Source: Siphonobacter curvatus
Lineage (GTDB): Bacteria; Bacteroidota; Bacteroidia; Cytophagales; Spirosomataceae
Length of the DNA stretch: 64,000 nucleotides
Assembly (NCBI RefSeq): GCF_002943425.1
Contig: NZ_PTRA01000001.1
Coordinates: forward strand, 2,418,001 to 2,482,000
Direction of reading: 5' to 3'
The first letter of the stretch is position 1; each line of letters starts with the position of its first letter. Below are positions 53,084 to 62,497 of this stretch, piece after piece. The notes under the pieces were generated by a model, which did not search any database, was not told the origin of the DNA, and saw nothing but the letters and a program-made list of their open reading frames with translations. The position numbers and the translations under genes were made by a program.

Positions 53084-53980
53084 ATGAGAAAAGAATTTAG
53101 TGAAGCCATTGAAAAACTGGGAGCGGCGGATGAGAAACTCGTATTCATTACGGGTGATTTAGGTTACAACGCTCTTGAAAATGTGCAGAAAACGCTGGGG
53201 CCCCGCTTCATCAATGCCGGTGTAGCCGAGCAAAATATGGTCGGTATGGCCGCCGGATTAGCCTACCGGGGTTACAAGGTCTTTTGTTATTCCATTGCTC
53301 CGTTCATTGTCTATCGCTGTCTGGAGCAGTTCCGCAATGATGTTTGTCTGCACAACCTGCCCGTTTTTCTAGTGGGAAATGGCGGTGGCTACGGCTACGG
53401 GATCATGGGGAGTTCGCACCACGCCATTGAAGATATGGCGGCTCTGAGTCCGCTACAAAATGTCAAGTGCTGGGTACCCGCCTTTGCCGACGAAGTGGAA
53501 CTCAGCATCGAAAGCATGGTACGGGAAGCACGTCCGGCTTATCTGCGATTAGGCTACGGAAAAAATGCGCCTTCGTTTGAACGTGAATCGGGTTCCTTCC
53601 GCATTCTGCGTACGTACCCCGATGCTCAGGGTACAGTAGTAGCCCTGGGACCAGTGGCTCAGAATGTACTGACGGCTTTGGAACAATCGGGTCAGCCATG
53701 GAATGTACTTACGGCTCTTACCCTGCCCTTACAGCTTACGGATGAAGTAGCAACCTTACTCGAATCCGCCGGCCATGTGTTGGTGGCTGAAGAGCACGTT
53801 AGCATTGGTGGATTGGCTCAGCAATTATCAGTACAGGTACTCGAACGTGGCCTTTCGCTGAAATCGTTTAAAAGTCTACGGGCCGAGGGCTATCCGGGTG
53901 GGTTGTACGGCGATCAGGCGTATCACCAGCAACGTTCTCACCTCGATCCCGACTCCATTGTTCAAGCCTTAACTCTGTAA
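53084..53980 (+). CDS. Transketolase, C-terminal (pyrimidine-binding) subunit
   Basis: 298 residues, equivalent to the Pyr plus C-terminal domains. The activating glutamate Glu49 lies in INAGVAEQNMVGMAAGLA, the signature of the transketolase Pyr domain. The aminopyrimidine pocket residues are seen in YRCLEQFRNDVC and GNGGGYGYGIMGSSHHAIED. The C-terminal domain runs from about 175 to 298. It complements the subunit at 50103-50921. The spacing between the two, with the epimerase-GT fusion inside, differs from the adjacent tktA/tktB-type pairs usual in Archaea and Firmicutes. Confidence 0.92.
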   Translation: MRKEFSEAIEKLGAADEKLVFITGDLGYNALENVQKTLGPRFINAGVAEQNMVGMAAGLAYRGYKVFCYSIAPFIVYRCLEQFRNDVCLHNLPVFLVGNGGGYGYGIMGSSHHAIEDMAALSPLQNVKCWVPAFADEVELSIESMVREARPAYLRLGYGKNAPSFERESGSFRILRTYPDAQGTVVALGPVAQNVLTALEQSGQPWNVLTALTLPLQLTDEVATLLESAGHVLVAEEHVSIGGLAQQLSVQVLERGLSLKSFKSLRAEGYPGGLYGDQAYHQQRSHLDPDSIVQALTL

Positions 53981-54014
53981 TTGAAGCGGCCCCTCACGGG
54001 CTTTGATTTCCGGA

Positions 54015-55646
54015 ATGTCCCTTAAAAAAAGTATCGCTTTTCTGGCTCTGCTGGCCGGTCTGGTACCCATTTTCTGGTACTTCAGCCTGCTTCATACCTA
54101 CGCACTTAATATTCCCAAGTGGGATGATCACGGCTTACGGGCGTTCATCGAACGGGTTGAGTCGGCTAAAACCCTGGGACAGGTATTTCAGGCCTTCTGG
54201 CGACAGCACAATGAGCACCGGATCGTTTACGATCGAATCATTTCCTTCCTGGATTACACGCTCACGGGCAAGCTCAACTTCGTGCACCTGATGTGGGTGG
54301 GCAATGCCTCGCTGCTGCTTTTGCTGATAGTCTGGGGGAAAGCCCTGCAACCGTATCGCTCGCTGGCTTATCTCTTGCCGCTGCCTTTTTTGCTGTTCAA
54401 TCTTTCGCAGTGGGAAAACATGTACTGGGGCATGGCCGCTTTACAGAATTTCAGTGTCGTTGCCTGGGTCGCGTGCGGACTGTACGCCCTGTCTTATCAC
54501 CGTACGCTGGGCTGGGCGATAGCTTGGGGAATACTGGCGGGTATTACCAGTACCAACGGTTTGCTACTTTGGCCCATCGGGGCAGTCCTGTTATTTCTTC
54601 GCTCTTCCCGAAAGAAAGCCTGGCTTTGGACGGGTCTGGGCATCCTTTTCTGGATTTTATATTTCCTGTATTACAACAAAACCGAGCAGCCTACGCAGCC
54701 GGTACCCAATAAAGTACTGACCTTCATTCGATCAGTACTGCTGTTTTCCGGGTCTGTTGCGGAACCCTTGTGGCCCCGCAAATCGACGTTGGTGGTACTA
54801 GTCACCGGAGCCCTGCTGGTTTTAGCCGCTTTGGGCATGACCACGCAGTTAGGCTGGAAGGCTTGGCGTTCAAAGCTGACTTCGTTGGATACTTTCTTAC
54901 TCGGCATGCTGGCCTTCGTGGGCGGCACGACAGTGATGGTTGCCATTGGACGGATGGGTTTTGGCGAAGCAACGTTCATGACCAGCCGGTACAAAATCTA
55001 TACGATATTGTTGGCGATGCTGGTGTATACCTGGCTACTGATGCAGGTCTCGACTACCGTGCGAAAAGCCATTGGGCTTACAGCGAGTGTACTGGGCGTA
55101 GCCATTCTACTCGGCTGCTATTCGTATTTTTATGATGATACGCTTCGGCTGCGTAATGAGTTGTTGAGCATGCAGTTCAACTGGACGTACCCGCGGGTAC
55201 CGGTAAAAGAGCCCCTGATCAATGATCCGGCTCCGGCCTGGTACGATGCGTATGCAGATGACATGATCAAAGGTGAGTTTTCCCGCTGGAAACCCTACCC
55301 TATCTCTTTACAGCCGTCGGCAGACTTTACCTTGCTGACCAGCGAAGGCTTTGCCAATGGCATGGCTTTCCCCGGTTCGTATTACTTACTGCGTAGCCTG
55401 AAAAAATCGTATTTGATACCCTTTGGTTTTACCACAACGACCCAGCCCTTTGCCTCTCCCCGCAATGAGCAATACATTCAGCCGGTTTCACAGACGGCCC
55501 TTTCACACGCACATTATGAACCAGGATTGTATCTAATTTTCGTGGTCCAACAAACGGATACGGGTTCTCCCCGCTTTTACCAGACGGGGCGGTCTATCTC
55601 CATTGAACCCCGTCCAGAATCCCCAGCTTTGCCGCAAAACTGGTAA
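54015..55646 (+). CDS. Polytopic membrane protein, GT-C-like, unknown function
   Basis: 543 residues. After a first helix (about 4-24) there is a loop with NIPKWDDHGLRAFIE and then QHNEHRIVYDRIISFLDY, whose acidic residues resemble the first periplasmic loop of GT-C transferases. About nine to ten more helices follow to residue 365, and the last 160 residues are soluble, with a small beta domain (SLQPSADFTLLTSEGFANG). A glycosyltransferase or polymerase role in the neighbouring glycan system is plausible but not shown. I chose ATG 54015; the earlier TTG at 54003 adds four residues. Confidence 0.75.
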   Translation: MSLKKSIAFLALLAGLVPIFWYFSLLHTYALNIPKWDDHGLRAFIERVESAKTLGQVFQAFWRQHNEHRIVYDRIISFLDYTLTGKLNFVHLMWVGNASLLLLLIVWGKALQPYRSLAYLLPLPFLLFNLSQWENMYWGMAALQNFSVVAWVACGLYALSYHRTLGWAIAWGILAGITSTNGLLLWPIGAVLLFLRSSRKKAWLWTGLGILFWILYFLYYNKTEQPTQPVPNKVLTFIRSVLLFSGSVAEPLWPRKSTLVVLVTGALLVLAALGMTTQLGWKAWRSKLTSLDTFLLGMLAFVGGTTVMVAIGRMGFGEATFMTSRYKIYTILLAMLVYTWLLMQVSTTVRKAIGLTASVLGVAILLGCYSYFYDDTLRLRNELLSMQFNWTYPRVPVKEPLINDPAPAWYDAYADDMIKGEFSRWKPYPISLQPSADFTLLTSEGFANGMAFPGSYYLLRSLKKSYLIPFGFTTTTQPFASPRNEQYIQPVSQTALSHAHYEPGLYLIFVVQQTDTGSPRFYQTGRSISIEPRPESPALPQNW

Positions 55647-55834
55647 GGAAGTGGATTAAGGAATTGTTATGATCGTTGAAACAAGGCACTTTTAATCCAT
55701 AGCATTCAAAACAAAGCACTCATCTTAAAGTTATATCGTATAAACCCGGGACATGGCTTAACACCGTTTGATCTTATTTCGACTGAAACCAAGGAAGCTC
55801 AGGAGTATAAACCTGATTCATCGAAATATTGCAC

Positions 55835-55842
55835 TACCTTTG
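55835..55842 (+). promoter_or_regulatory. -7 box upstream of the GT2 gene
   Basis: TACCTTTG followed by CGGCATC. It lies 51 bases before ATG 55894. A nine-codon ORF (ATG 55860 to TAG 55886, MLPLVPNQ) falls in the leader, with no evidence of function. No -33 TTTG at standard spacing. Confidence 0.5.
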
Positions 55843-55893
55843 CGGCATCAACCTATATCATGTTGCCTTTAGTCCCCAACCAATAGTTATTTC

Positions 55894-56640
55894 ATGTCTG
55901 TTCTGCTATCCATTGTAATGCCTGCCTACAACGAGGAGGAAATTATTGAAACCGTTGTTCAAAATTGGTCGGCATTCCTTGAAAAATACTTTCAACCCCT
56001 TGGCGAAACTCGCCTGATTGTTGTAAACGACGGCTCTAAAGATTCAACCGGAGCCAAATTAGATCAAATTGCTCCGAAGTACCCTCTACTGATGGTGGTC
56101 CACCAGAAAAATGGAGGTCACGGAAATGCCGTTGTACATGCGTATCGGAAAGCCGTTGAAATTAACTCAGAATGGGTGTTTCAAACGGATTCTGACGATC
56201 AGTTCGTAGCAGAAGATGTACTGAAACTTTGGGAAAAACGGAATGAATCCGAATTTATCATGGGCTTCCGCCAAGTACGGCACGATGCGACATTCCGGCT
56301 TTTTGTAACCCGGGTTTTGAAGTACTCGCTGTACGCCGTTTACGGTACGTTCATCTCCGATAGTAATATTCCTTTCCGCCTCATCAAAGGAAGTCTGCTT
56401 AAGAAGCTGCTCGCTCAGCTTCCGACGCCGCTGCCGTTTGCCCCCAATATCTTCCTGGCTATCATGGCTCGTAAGGCGGGTAACAAAACCTTTGATATCC
56501 CCATTACGCACAAGGAACGGGCAACCGGTGAGGTTTCCATTCAAAAAATGAAATTACTGAAAGTGTGTTGGCAAAGCTTCCAGGAGCTCTTCAAATTCCG
56601 CCAGGAGCTCAACTCAAAAGTGAAAGCCATCAAATCCTAA
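55894..56640 (+). CDS. GT2-family glycosyltransferase
   Basis: 248 residues. GT-A fold: the N-terminal strand LLSIVMPAYNEEEIIE, the nucleotide-binding NDGSKDST (45-52), and the DXD-like TDSDDQF (98-104). It has no C-terminal transmembrane helices, unlike the fusion protein at 51002, so it acts on the cytoplasmic face. It ends in a basic amphipathic helix (KFRQELNSKVKAIKS). Its own -7 box at 55835 suggests a new transcript from here. It lies 47 bp upstream of the UGM-like flavoprotein. Confidence 0.92.
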   Translation: MSVLLSIVMPAYNEEEIIETVVQNWSAFLEKYFQPLGETRLIVVNDGSKDSTGAKLDQIAPKYPLLMVVHQKNGGHGNAVVHAYRKAVEINSEWVFQTDSDDQFVAEDVLKLWEKRNESEFIMGFRQVRHDATFRLFVTRVLKYSLYAVYGTFISDSNIPFRLIKGSLLKKLLAQLPTPLPFAPNIFLAIMARKAGNKTFDIPITHKERATGEVSIQKMKLLKVCWQSFQELFKFRQELNSKVKAIKS

Positions 56641-56687
56641 GTACTATTTAGTTGTACCATTCTGACTCATTTAGAAAATTATTCAGC

Positions 56688-58079
56688 ATGAATTATCAGT
56701 ATGTAATTATTGGGTCAGGCCCAACGGGTCTGGGGGCGGCGTATCGTTTGAAAGAACTGGGCATTACCGATTTCCTGGTTCTGGAAAAAGAAGACCATAT
56801 TGGAGGGCTGGCCACCAGTTTCGTTGATGAACAAGGCTTTACCTGGGACGTAGGCGGACACGTCCAGTTTTCTCACTATAAGTATTTTGACGACCTGATG
56901 CTGAAGGCTCTTGGAGCCGATGGCTGGTTGACGCACCAACGCGAAAGCTGGGTCTGGATTGAGAACCGTTTCGTACCCTATCCCTTCCAGAACAACATCA
57001 AATACCTCTCGCAGGATACGATGTGGAAGTGTCTGGATGGCCTGATTGACCTGTACAAGAATCCTTTCCAAGGTAAGCCTAAAAACTTCCGCGAGTGGAT
57101 TTTAGCTACGCAGGGCCGGGGTCTGGGTGAGGTTTTCATGTTCCCGTATAACTTCAAGGTTTGGGCGTATCCAACCGAAGACATGAACGCCGTATGGGTA
57201 GGCGAACGCGTATCCGTTGTGGATTTACACCGCATTACCAAAAATATCTTATTCAATAACGACGATTATTCCTGGGGCCCCAATGCCACCTTCCAGTTCC
57301 CCAAACATGGCGGTACGGGAGGCATCTGGGAAGCCGTAGGTGATCTGGTGGGTCGCGAAAACATTCTGCTCAACGCCGAAGTAACCAACGTTGATGCCCA
57401 ACAAAAGCAGATTACGCTGGCCGATGGTCGTACGGTAGGATATCAGACGTTACTGAATACCATGCCCGTGGATTTGTTCACGAAAAAGGTACAGGGCCTC
57501 GACCCAGCCGTTGTGGAGAAAGCTCAGGGCCTCAAGCACTCGTCAACTAACGTGATTGGTATTGGTCTGAAAGGCCAACCCAAAGCAGAACTGGCGACGA
57601 AATGCTGGATGTACTTCCCCGAATCCAATAGTCCCTACTACCGGATTACGGTATTCTCGAACTACTCCCCCAACAACGTACCCGACATTAATACGCAGTG
57701 GTCGTTAATGGTGGAAGTGAGTGAGTCACCCAAGAAACCCGTGAACCAGGAAACGCTGATGGCTGAAACCATCCAGGCGTTGCTGGAAGATGGACTCATC
57801 GAATCAGCCGACGACATCATTTCTAAATTCCATATTCGTTTCGAGTACGGTTATCCCACGCCAAGTGTTGAACGCGACGGCATTCTGAAAACCGTATTAC
57901 CCGCTCTGGAACCCTTTGACATCTACTCCCGTGGTCGCTTCGGTGCCTGGAAGTACGAAGTTTCCAACCAGGATCACTCCCTGATGCAGGGCGTGGAATG
58001 GGCCAACCGAGTAGCGATGAACGTACCCGAACTCTCACTCTTCTTCCCCGACACCGCTAACGCCATGTGGGGTAAGTAA
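56688..58079 (+). CDS. FAD-dependent oxidoreductase, UDP-galactopyranose-mutase / protoporphyrinogen-oxidase-like
   Basis: 463 residues. The N-terminal dinucleotide-binding fold is YVIIGSGPTGLGAAYRL (4-20), with the ribose-binding acid in LVLEKEDHIGG. The rest follows the 'NAD(P)-binding / amine oxidase' family that includes UDP-galactopyranose mutase-like proteins (GGHVQFSHYKYFDDL, PFQNNIKYL, FNFKVWAYP-type segments). In glycan clusters, such flavoproteins are found beside GT2 genes and may isomerise or oxidise a sugar nucleotide. I chose ATG 56688 (MNYQYVIIGSGP). The upstream TTG-like start adds 12 residues before the fold. A terminator follows at 58124. Confidence 0.85.
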   Translation: MNYQYVIIGSGPTGLGAAYRLKELGITDFLVLEKEDHIGGLATSFVDEQGFTWDVGGHVQFSHYKYFDDLMLKALGADGWLTHQRESWVWIENRFVPYPFQNNIKYLSQDTMWKCLDGLIDLYKNPFQGKPKNFREWILATQGRGLGEVFMFPYNFKVWAYPTEDMNAVWVGERVSVVDLHRITKNILFNNDDYSWGPNATFQFPKHGGTGGIWEAVGDLVGRENILLNAEVTNVDAQQKQITLADGRTVGYQTLLNTMPVDLFTKKVQGLDPAVVEKAQGLKHSSTNVIGIGLKGQPKAELATKCWMYFPESNSPYYRITVFSNYSPNNVPDINTQWSLMVEVSESPKKPVNQETLMAETIQALLEDGLIESADDIISKFHIRFEYGYPTPSVERDGILKTVLPALEPFDIYSRGRFGAWKYEVSNQDHSLMQGVEWANRVAMNVPELSLFFPDTANAMWGK

Positions 58080-58123
58080 GCTCAATTTTTATTTGAAGTT
58101 TCGACGAGGAACCTTTTATTCGC

Positions 58124-58152
58124 TGCCAGTCGGGAAACCGACTGGCAATTTT
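58124..58152 (+). terminator. Terminator after the flavoprotein
   Basis: TGCCAGTCGG (58124-58133), GAAA loop, CCGACTGGCA (58138-58147), then ATTTTATT. It splits the glycan block into two transcripts. Confidence 0.9.
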
Positions 58153-58230
58153 ATTAAGTTGTTCCGTACATTCGGTATTACATACGGTGGCTAACGCCCC
58201 GCTCACCGATTTTCTAAAAATTGACCCTTA

Positions 58231-60948
58231 GTGAAGCGTATTTACTGGATTCTGGGCCTTGCTATCGTTATTGGATTAGGTTGCTGGGCGTATTACCGCT
58301 GGTCAACGAACGAACGCTCGGCCTGGGCCTACATCCCGGAAGATTATCTGTTAGCCGTTGAAAGTACGGAACTACAGAATCCCTCCGAGCCCCTGCGTTC
58401 CTACCAGATGAAGCTTTCCGATTTACCGATCCTGGAAGAAGCTCAGGATGCTCTGAGCGTTCTGCGGCAGGCGGTGACGGACACGGCTCAGTTGTCGAAT
58501 TTTCTGCACGGAAAAACCATCACGTATGCCCTGCACGTGGAAACTAGTAGTACCGTTAATTACGTACTCTATATCCCCTACCAGGCTCAGGATCAGATCT
58601 TCTTAAGTCAACTCAATTCCCTCAATTCCAAAGCCGTACGGGGTCTTACCCATCAAACGGCCAAACAGGCCATTACCGACGTTACCATTGCGGCCAGCCG
58701 TAAACGGTTTTCGTTCATGCAATACGATAACTATTTGATTTTGAGTCCGTCTTCGCTACTGGTGGAAAACGTGGCCATGAAAATCAGTAAGTTACTTGAT
58801 GTTCCGGCCACTTCGCCGCCCGTACCTGCGGAATACGTTACTGCCAAAACCAAACTCTGGCTGAATGGCCCGGCGTTGAAATTACTGGCCGGGCGGATCA
58901 TGAATCAACAATCGCCCGGCGGATCATTATTGTCGCTACTGCCCACGAATACAGCATTTCAATGCCAGGTCGACGGCCTGAGAAAAGAACTATCGGTTCA
59001 AACCACCACCAATCTTCCGGAAGCCAATCCTTACTGGCACACCTTCGACGGCCAGCAGTCGGGTGGTATGCTCAGTCAACGTTTCATTCCCAACGGAACG
59101 GCCACGATGGTGAAGCTCAACCTGTCGGACCCCATTGGCTGGGCCAATCGTTTTATCCGCTACCAGCGGAAACACGAATCCGAGCTGGCGGACCAGAAAT
59201 CACTGTGGCAGGACAACTACCCCGTCACGCCCGATTCTATTTATTACCACATCAATCGGGAGCTGGTGCTATGCCGCATGGAAAGTGATGAACTTAACGA
59301 AGGCGGCAACTTGCTACTGGTAAAGCTGAATCAACCCAAAGCCTTTATTCGCTGGATTCAGAAAGACGCTGCCGCGATACGGGAACACGAAAAAGCTCCC
59401 CGCTTTGAAGAATTAGTTGCGGGAAACGTTGTACGCCAACTCTTACTGACGGAAGTTCCGGCGGTCTGGTTTGGGAGTGCTTTTCAAGGCTTCCCCCGCA
59501 CTTACTACACGATCGTAGACGGATACGCCGTCTTTGGCAGCAATGTGCAGGTGATCCGAAATTATATCATGGATTACCGACGGGGGAACGTCTGGATGAA
59601 CTCGGCTCAGGCTCAGGAAGTCCTGCGGCTTATGAAGCCCCAACCATTCACGATGGTTTTTAATGCCGGAAAATCCTGGTTTTCCGTTTTGAAGGGCCTC
59701 AAAAATGAGTGGAAAGGTCCGATTACCAATCTGGAAGAACCGCTCAAACGCCTGAATTTTCTTACCTGGCAAACCGGCGTTCGGGCGGGTAAAGTTGACC
59801 ATCGACTCATCTGGACCAAAGGCCGCATCACGGCAGATCCCGGTCTGCTGCGAAAAGTATTCCTGCAAAAGCTCATTCCGAATCCGCTGGGTCGACCGTT
59901 GCAGCGAGAGCCTTACGTGTACCGGAATGCTATTATGGGTACGACCGACCTGATCATTCAAACGCAGGATCATGACCTGATTCCCGTAGCCATTGGAGCC
60001 GCTCCTTCGGTGAAATTCCGGCTGTCGGGTCCGCTGGTTGCTCCGATTCAGTTAATGGACTACTTTGGCAAAGGACGCGATCAGCTCGTACTCTTTACGG
60101 CCGACCGCCTGTATATCCTGAATCCCACGGCGAAAGGTTATCAACTGTACGCGTCCAAACCCTTCAGCCGTTTGCTGGACTATCGGCTGACCATTTTCGA
60201 TCAGACGCCCGAACGGCGTACTCAGTTTTCGGCCCTCGACGCCGAAGGTCGACTATACACGGTCAGCAAGGCTGCGTTCAACCTTGTTCCTTCCGGGACC
60301 ATTCCCGATGTGCGGCATGCCTTGACTCCCATTACTCAGGTAACTACGCAGGGCGATTCGTACGCGGTGCTGCTCGAACCCAACGGCCACCTGACGCTTA
60401 CCAATGCGAAAGGCAAAGCTTTACCTCGTTTCCCGATTCAACTCAAGCAGAACTTTGACGGGCCTGCCTTTGTCGAAACGACCGATCGCGACGCGGATTT
60501 CTCTCTGCAACTCGTCAGCGTTTCTGGTGAAATTCTAAAAATGAATCAGGAAGGCAAGATTATCCAGCACCGACAGCTGATCAAGCCATCCCGCGAAACG
60601 CGTTTCCGGACATTATTAGAAGAAACCGGGAAGGACTGGCTCATTGTGCAGCAAACGAATCAGAACGTAACGATCTTAGATAAACAGGCCAATTCGCTCT
60701 TTAATATTTTCCCGATTACACCGGAAAGTCAGTTGCGATACTTTGCTTTTGGAGCCGAAACGAAAATTTTATCCGTGACGGATTCGCGGGGTACCATGCT
60801 GTACAATTTACAGGGCGAACCGATGATTCAGGCCCCCATTCCGAGCCTTTACCCGGTTACAATCGAGTTTGCGGAGTCCTATCAGAAGCTGTTCATCTAT
60901 GCTACCAGCGGAAAAGGAGTACAGATTCTGACGTCCAAAATCCGTTAA
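58231..60948 (+). CDS. Large membrane-anchored protein of unknown function (DUF3352-like)
   Basis: 905 residues from a GTG start: MKRIYWILGLAIVIGLGCWAYYRW gives one N-terminal anchor helix and leaves the body outside. Residues 30-560 contain repeated alpha/beta segments of the DUF3352 type (AWAYIPEDYLLAVESTELQN at the start, FSFMQYDNYLILSPSSLLVEN, GSAFQGFPRTYYTIVDGYAVFGSN). The last 330 residues are beta-rich, with propeller-like strands (YSVTLLEPNGHLTLTNAKGK-type). There are no catalytic motifs. It lies between the sugar genes and the acyltransferase pair on the same strand, after a terminator. GTG is supported by the lack of another start before the anchor helix. Confidence 0.75.
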   Translation: MKRIYWILGLAIVIGLGCWAYYRWSTNERSAWAYIPEDYLLAVESTELQNPSEPLRSYQMKLSDLPILEEAQDALSVLRQAVTDTAQLSNFLHGKTITYALHVETSSTVNYVLYIPYQAQDQIFLSQLNSLNSKAVRGLTHQTAKQAITDVTIAASRKRFSFMQYDNYLILSPSSLLVENVAMKISKLLDVPATSPPVPAEYVTAKTKLWLNGPALKLLAGRIMNQQSPGGSLLSLLPTNTAFQCQVDGLRKELSVQTTTNLPEANPYWHTFDGQQSGGMLSQRFIPNGTATMVKLNLSDPIGWANRFIRYQRKHESELADQKSLWQDNYPVTPDSIYYHINRELVLCRMESDELNEGGNLLLVKLNQPKAFIRWIQKDAAAIREHEKAPRFEELVAGNVVRQLLLTEVPAVWFGSAFQGFPRTYYTIVDGYAVFGSNVQVIRNYIMDYRRGNVWMNSAQAQEVLRLMKPQPFTMVFNAGKSWFSVLKGLKNEWKGPITNLEEPLKRLNFLTWQTGVRAGKVDHRLIWTKGRITADPGLLRKVFLQKLIPNPLGRPLQREPYVYRNAIMGTTDLIIQTQDHDLIPVAIGAAPSVKFRLSGPLVAPIQLMDYFGKGRDQLVLFTADRLYILNPTAKGYQLYASKPFSRLLDYRLTIFDQTPERRTQFSALDAEGRLYTVSKAAFNLVPSGTIPDVRHALTPITQVTTQGDSYAVLLEPNGHLTLTNAKGKALPRFPIQLKQNFDGPAFVETTDRDADFSLQLVSVSGEILKMNQEGKIIQHRQLIKPSRETRFRTLLEETGKDWLIVQQTNQNVTILDKQANSLFNIFPITPESQLRYFAFGAETKILSVTDSRGTMLYNLQGEPMIQAPIPSLYPVTIEFAESYQKLFIYATSGKGVQILTSKIR

Positions 60949-60995
60949 TCCAGGGGTCCGTGCTCCTATTCCCATGAATTTCCAATCCAAACCGT

Positions 60996-61003
60996 TAGTT
61001 TTG
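60996..61003 (+). promoter_or_regulatory. -7 box upstream of the MBOAT gene
   Basis: TAGTTTTG fits TAnnTTTG and lies 22 bases before ATG 61026. No -33 element at standard spacing. Confidence 0.4.
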
Positions 61004-61025
61004 GGCGTTTTTTATACGACTTCCA

Positions 61026-62456
61026 ATGGTTTTTAATTCCCTTCAATTTCTTCTCTTTTTCGGAATCGTAACGCTTAGTTATTTTAGTCTCCGGTGGAGT
61101 GGACGCTGGCTATTACTATTACTGGCCAGTTGTTATTTCTATCTCATCTTCGTTCCCAAGTATATTCTGATTCTTTTTGGAACGATTGTCATTGATTACA
61201 TCGCAGGTATCTGGATTGAAAATACCAAAAATCCCCGCAACCGAAAAGCCTTACTATTACTGAGTCTGGTGGCGAATGTGGGTATTCTGGCTTTTTTCAA
61301 ATACTTCAATTTTATTGCCGAAAATGTGGAAGCCGTTTTGCATCTGCTGGGCAATACGCGGCATATTCCGCGGCTTGGGATGGATTTGCTACCGGGCATT
61401 ATCTTACCGATTGGTCTGTCGTTTCACACCTTCCAGGCCATGAGTTACACCATTGAAGTGTACCGGGGCAATCAGAAAGCCGAACGTCATTTTGGGATCT
61501 ATGCTCTGTACGTGATGTTCTATCCGCAGCTGGTGGCGGGACCGATCGAACGTCCGCAGAACGTACTTTGGCAGTTCCACGAATACTTCCCTTATAATTG
61601 GGAGAATGTCAAGGAAGGACTCATGCGAATGGCCTGGGGCCTTTTTAAAAAGGTAGTCATTGCCGAACGGCTGGCAATGGTCGTAGACCCGGCCTACGCC
61701 AACATTAGCGATCATAACGGTACGAGTCTCTGGGTGGCAACCATTTTCTACAGCTTTCAAATCTACTGCGATTTTTCGGGCTATTCAGACATCGCCATCG
61801 GAGCGGCCAAAGTGATGGGCTTTACCCTGATGGAAAACTTCAAGTCCCCGTACGAAGCTGCTTCAATTTCCGAATTCTGGCGTCGCTGGCACATTTCCCT
61901 GTCTACCTGGTTTCGCGATTACATTTACATTCCACTGGGCGGTAGTCGGGTGTCGCCCGCTCGCCAGTATTTCAATCGATTTGCGGTCTTCTTTGTCAGC
62001 GGTATCTGGCACGGAGCCAGCTGGAACTTCGTCATTTGGGGTACCCTTCACGGGTTGTACCAGACGCTCGCCCAGATTCGGGATAAGTTCATGGAAAAAC
62101 GGAGTATTCAGGTTCCTACGGCCCTGTGGTACCGCCTGTTTCAGGTCATCCTGACGTTTGGGCTGGTAACCCTGACCTGGGTATTTTTCCGGGCGGTAAC
62201 GCTGGGAGACGCGTACCGGGTATTCAAAGGGCTGGCTTCCATTTCCATCCACGACACTTTACAAACGCCGCTCAACGCTACGGAAATGTGGTTTAGTATC
62301 GCCCTGGTCGCGTTTATGATGTGGAAAGAGTACCGTTATTTTCTCATTCCGACCAAGAAAAACGGACCGTTCTGGACAGTGTTTACACTCCTGATTCTCA
62401 GCTGTTATTTCTTCGGAGTATTCAGTTCTAACCAGTTTATCTATTTTCAGTTTTAG
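61026..62456 (+). CDS. MBOAT-family O-acyltransferase (AlgI-like)
   Basis: 476 residues with about eleven transmembrane helices. MBOAT signature: QLVAGPIERPQNVLWQF (AlgI-type 'LVAGPI-R'), EFWRRWHISLSTWFRDYIYIPLGGSR (the conserved WR-WH-SLS-W-RDY-YIPLGG), and the catalytic His in SGIWHGASWNFVIWG. It moves an acyl, usually acetyl, group across the inner membrane for esterification of a polysaccharide or other acceptor. The next gene encodes an SGNH-type periplasmic partner, as AlgI works with AlgJ/AlgX. It follows the large anchored protein by 77 bp and has its own -7 box. Confidence 0.95.
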   Translation: MVFNSLQFLLFFGIVTLSYFSLRWSGRWLLLLLASCYFYLIFVPKYILILFGTIVIDYIAGIWIENTKNPRNRKALLLLSLVANVGILAFFKYFNFIAENVEAVLHLLGNTRHIPRLGMDLLPGIILPIGLSFHTFQAMSYTIEVYRGNQKAERHFGIYALYVMFYPQLVAGPIERPQNVLWQFHEYFPYNWENVKEGLMRMAWGLFKKVVIAERLAMVVDPAYANISDHNGTSLWVATIFYSFQIYCDFSGYSDIAIGAAKVMGFTLMENFKSPYEAASISEFWRRWHISLSTWFRDYIYIPLGGSRVSPARQYFNRFAVFFVSGIWHGASWNFVIWGTLHGLYQTLAQIRDKFMEKRSIQVPTALWYRLFQVILTFGLVTLTWVFFRAVTLGDAYRVFKGLASISIHDTLQTPLNATEMWFSIALVAFMMWKEYRYFLIPTKKNGPFWTVFTLLILSCYFFGVFSSNQFIYFQF

Positions 62457-62497
62457 GAGATTTCGGCCTGCCGGTATCATCCATACGCGAATACGCC

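Noticed and set aside
55860-55886. Nine-codon leader ORF before the GT2 gene
   Set aside because: Its codons are not biased to one amino acid, and there is no attenuator hairpin after it.
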